From NCBI GenBank assembly GCA_026990035.1, contig JALSIM010000021.1:1-64000 (forward strand): a DNA stretch of 64,000 nucleotides, written 5' to 3'. Position numbers and translations under genes: made by a program. This document shows, one piece after another, positions 61,104 through 64,000 of the stretch. The stretch comes from Alphaproteobacteria bacterium. GTDB lineage: Bacteria > Pseudomonadota > Alphaproteobacteria > Geminicoccales > Geminicoccaceae. Under the pieces are notes generated by a model that was not told the DNA's origin, searched no databases, and saw only the letters and a list, made by a program, of their open reading frames with translations. Every line of letters starts with the position of its first letter. Position 1 is the stretch's first letter.

Positions 61104-61777
61104 TTCGCGGGCTGGACCTGCGGCAGTTTCAGAGAGACGAGTGGTGTCCCGGCGGGCACATGGGCCCAGCGGGCGTTCTCGTTGACGCTGTAATAGGGGC
61201 GGTAATGGGAAATTCTCCTGTCGGTTAGAATAGCATTGGTCTGATTATCCAGAATGTAGATATCCTTGTCCACATAAACCGCGAGCACGGCGTGCGGAAT
61301 CCGCCTGAGGGTATCCTGCAGGACGACGAGGCGGAGCTGTTCGGCCGGTACGCCGAGGGCCCGCAAGGACACGTATTTGGCGATGGCGTAGTCTTCGCAG
61401 TCGCCGGAGCGGGCGAAGAACTCCGCCGGCGAGGCCCAGTAGTCGCTGCGGCCGTAGTTGTTCCGATCGGTGCGGTAGCGCCACTGGTTGATGAAGCGGT
61501 TCACTTGCCGCATCTGTTCCTCGAGGGGCTCGCCTTCCAGCCCCCGGAGCAGGCTCTGCCAGGCGTAGATGGCGCGGCTCGGACATTCCTCGCGGCTCCG
61601 GGCGCAGCGTTCATAGAGCGGCCGTTCCTTTTCGATCGCGGCCAGGACCCGGCGCCATTGCGGCAGAGCGGCGAGCGATCCGGCCCGGAACTCCGCCGTG
61701 CCGAAGATGGCGGCACCGGCGGCGGCGGGCAGCGACCAGAACAGGAAAAGACCGGCGAGAACGGCCGAGAACCGCAT
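61100..61777 (-). CDS. LapG-like transglutaminase-type cysteine protease
   Basis: 225 residues: signal peptide (1-20/22) and a BTLCP/DUF920 domain. Catalytic Cys127 in SGDCEDYA, His162 in IPHAVLAVY and Asp177 in ILDNQ form the triad; Asp126 and Glu128 match the calcium-binding residues of LapG. NRFINQWRYRTDRNNYG and LRLVVLQDT are family blocks. LapG is a periplasmic protease that cleaves large surface adhesins and is held inactive by the c-di-GMP receptor LapD. The partner here is instead the overlapping degenerate HD-GYP sensor; no adhesin or LapD gene is in the window. Confidence 0.85.
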   Translation of the reverse strand: MRFSAVLAGLFLFWSLPAAAGAAIFGTAEFRAGSLAALPQWRRVLAAIEKERPLYERCARSREECPSRAIYAWQSLLRGLEGEPLEEQMRQVNRFINQWRYRTDRNNYGRSDYWASPAEFFARSGDCEDYAIAKYVSLRALGVPAEQLRLVVLQDTLRRIPHAVLAVYVDKDIYILDNQTNAILTDRRISHYRPYYSVNENARWAHVPAGTPLVSLKLPQVQPAK

Positions 61778-61868
61778 GATCCGTACCTCCGCGTTCCGCC
61801 GGGCGCGGGAGATCGCGCGCGGCGCGGAGGGACGATGCGGGGAGCCTGGTGAACGGGCGGTTGACGGC

Positions 61869-61887
61869 GCCGCGGTATCGCCGCGGC
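61869..61887. terminator. hairpin after recJ
   Basis: GCCGCGG, 5-base loop, CCGCGGC, in the 126-base gap between the recJ stop and the LapG-like gene start. No T-run on either strand, so only a weak terminator call. Confidence 0.35.
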
Positions 61888-61903
61888 GGCATATCCGGCT
61901 ATG

Positions 61904-63702
<1,799 letters not shown>

Positions 63703-63703
<1 letters not shown>

Positions 63704-64000
63704 CAGGCCGCGAAATGCGGCAGGATCGCCTGCTTGCGCGGCAGATTGTGCTCGGTTTCGATCAGCCGGACGGTACCGGTCCGGGAACGCATGACGATGG
63801 ACTGGGTGAACACCTTGTCGCCGATCCGCCGCACCCCGCGGAGCATCGTGCCGTCGGTGACCCCGGTGGCGGCGAACATCACATCGCCCCGGGCGAGCTC
63901 CTCGAGGCCGTAGATCCTGTCGAGATCCTCGATTCCCATGCGGCGCGCCCGTTCCCGCTCTTCCTCGTTGCGGAACAGGAGACGGCCTTGGAACTGCCCG
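63703..64000 (-). CDS. glpX: fructose-1,6-bisphosphatase class II, GlpX (partial, C-terminal part)
   Basis: The C-terminal 98 residues or so of GlpX, cut by the right edge of the window. The fragment contains QGRLLFRNEEERERARRMGI (in two conserved blocks), FAATGVTDGTMLRGV and the end block TGTVRLIETEHNL, all typical of the C-terminal substrate-binding part. Gluconeogenic fructose-1,6-bisphosphatase. Coupled to recJ by a TGATG overlap. Confidence 0.93.

Noticed and set aside
61778-61903. Small gene in the gap between recJ and the LapG-like gene
   Set aside because: No start codon with a ribosome site and no recognisable product; the gap is best explained as a terminator and promoter region.

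Overview
The window is a stretch of GC-rich bacterial chromosome that reads as an alphaproteobacterium, most like the Rhodospirillales group. Pointers to this are the F1-only ATP synthase operon atpHAGDC without F0 genes, the tig-clpP-clpX-lon block, the aroA-cmk-rpsA-ihfB-lapA / pyrF-trpF-trpB-trpA-accD-folC block, a FYDLN-acid (TIGR02300-type) protein beside tRNA-Ala, and GatCAB in place of direct Gln/Asn charging. It is mostly core chromosome. I found no insertion sequence, prophage, CRISPR array or rRNA, and no gene-free gap exceeds 300 bases.

Layout. 1-2796 (-): gatC-gatA-gatB, with gatB cut by the left edge. 2914-3207 (-): a small zinc-ribbon protein, divergent from atpH-A-G-D-C (3439-8335, +). 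8433-10178 (-): a secreted protein I do not recognise. 10307-11437 (-): mrp, divergent from hflK-hflC-DUF2065-degP (11552-15478, +). serB (-) and miaA (+) follow, then ilvB-ilvN-ilvC (17521-20973, +). 21036-25346 (+): an ATPase / double-FtsX permease / HlyD export system. 25446-27238 (+): an Ldh_2-type dehydrogenase coupled to an RraA-like aldolase. 27300-33500 (-): lon, clpX, clpP, tig and tRNA-Leu(UAG). 33595-39260 (-): pyrF-trpF-trpB-trpA-accD-folC behind its own promoter. An ornithine-cyclodeaminase-like gene sits between it and lapA-ihfB-rpsA-cmk-aroA (40294-45085, -). 45245-45797 (+): the FYDLN-acid protein and tRNA-Ala(GGC). 45862-52947 (-): a peptide-type ABC importer overlapping two M20-clan hydrolases. 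53137-53304 (-): a 55-residue membrane protein. 53529-56768 (+): a sugar-type ABC importer without an ATPase gene. 56758-61777 (-): xthA, an arylsulfotransferase-like propeller, a degenerate HD-GYP sensor and a LapG-like protease. 61904-64000 (-): recJ and the end of glpX.

How the genes work together. Most blocks are tightly coupled, with many ATGA, GTGA or TGATG stop/start overlaps. Housekeeping blocks supply translation, proteolysis, energy, branched-chain and tryptophan synthesis, and DNA repair. The accessory parts look like scavenging of peptides or amino-acid derivatives (45.9-53 kb), carbohydrate uptake (53.5-56.8 kb), keto/hydroxy-acid metabolism (25.4-27.2 kb), and a possible cell-surface control module (59-61.8 kb). 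The last couples a LapG-type periplasmic protease to a membrane sensor whose HD-GYP domain has lost its HD dyad, and it is the best candidate for undescribed biology here. Several promoters share one shape, TTGnC - 16 to 18 bases - TAnnnT, and they settle several TTG or GTG start choices.
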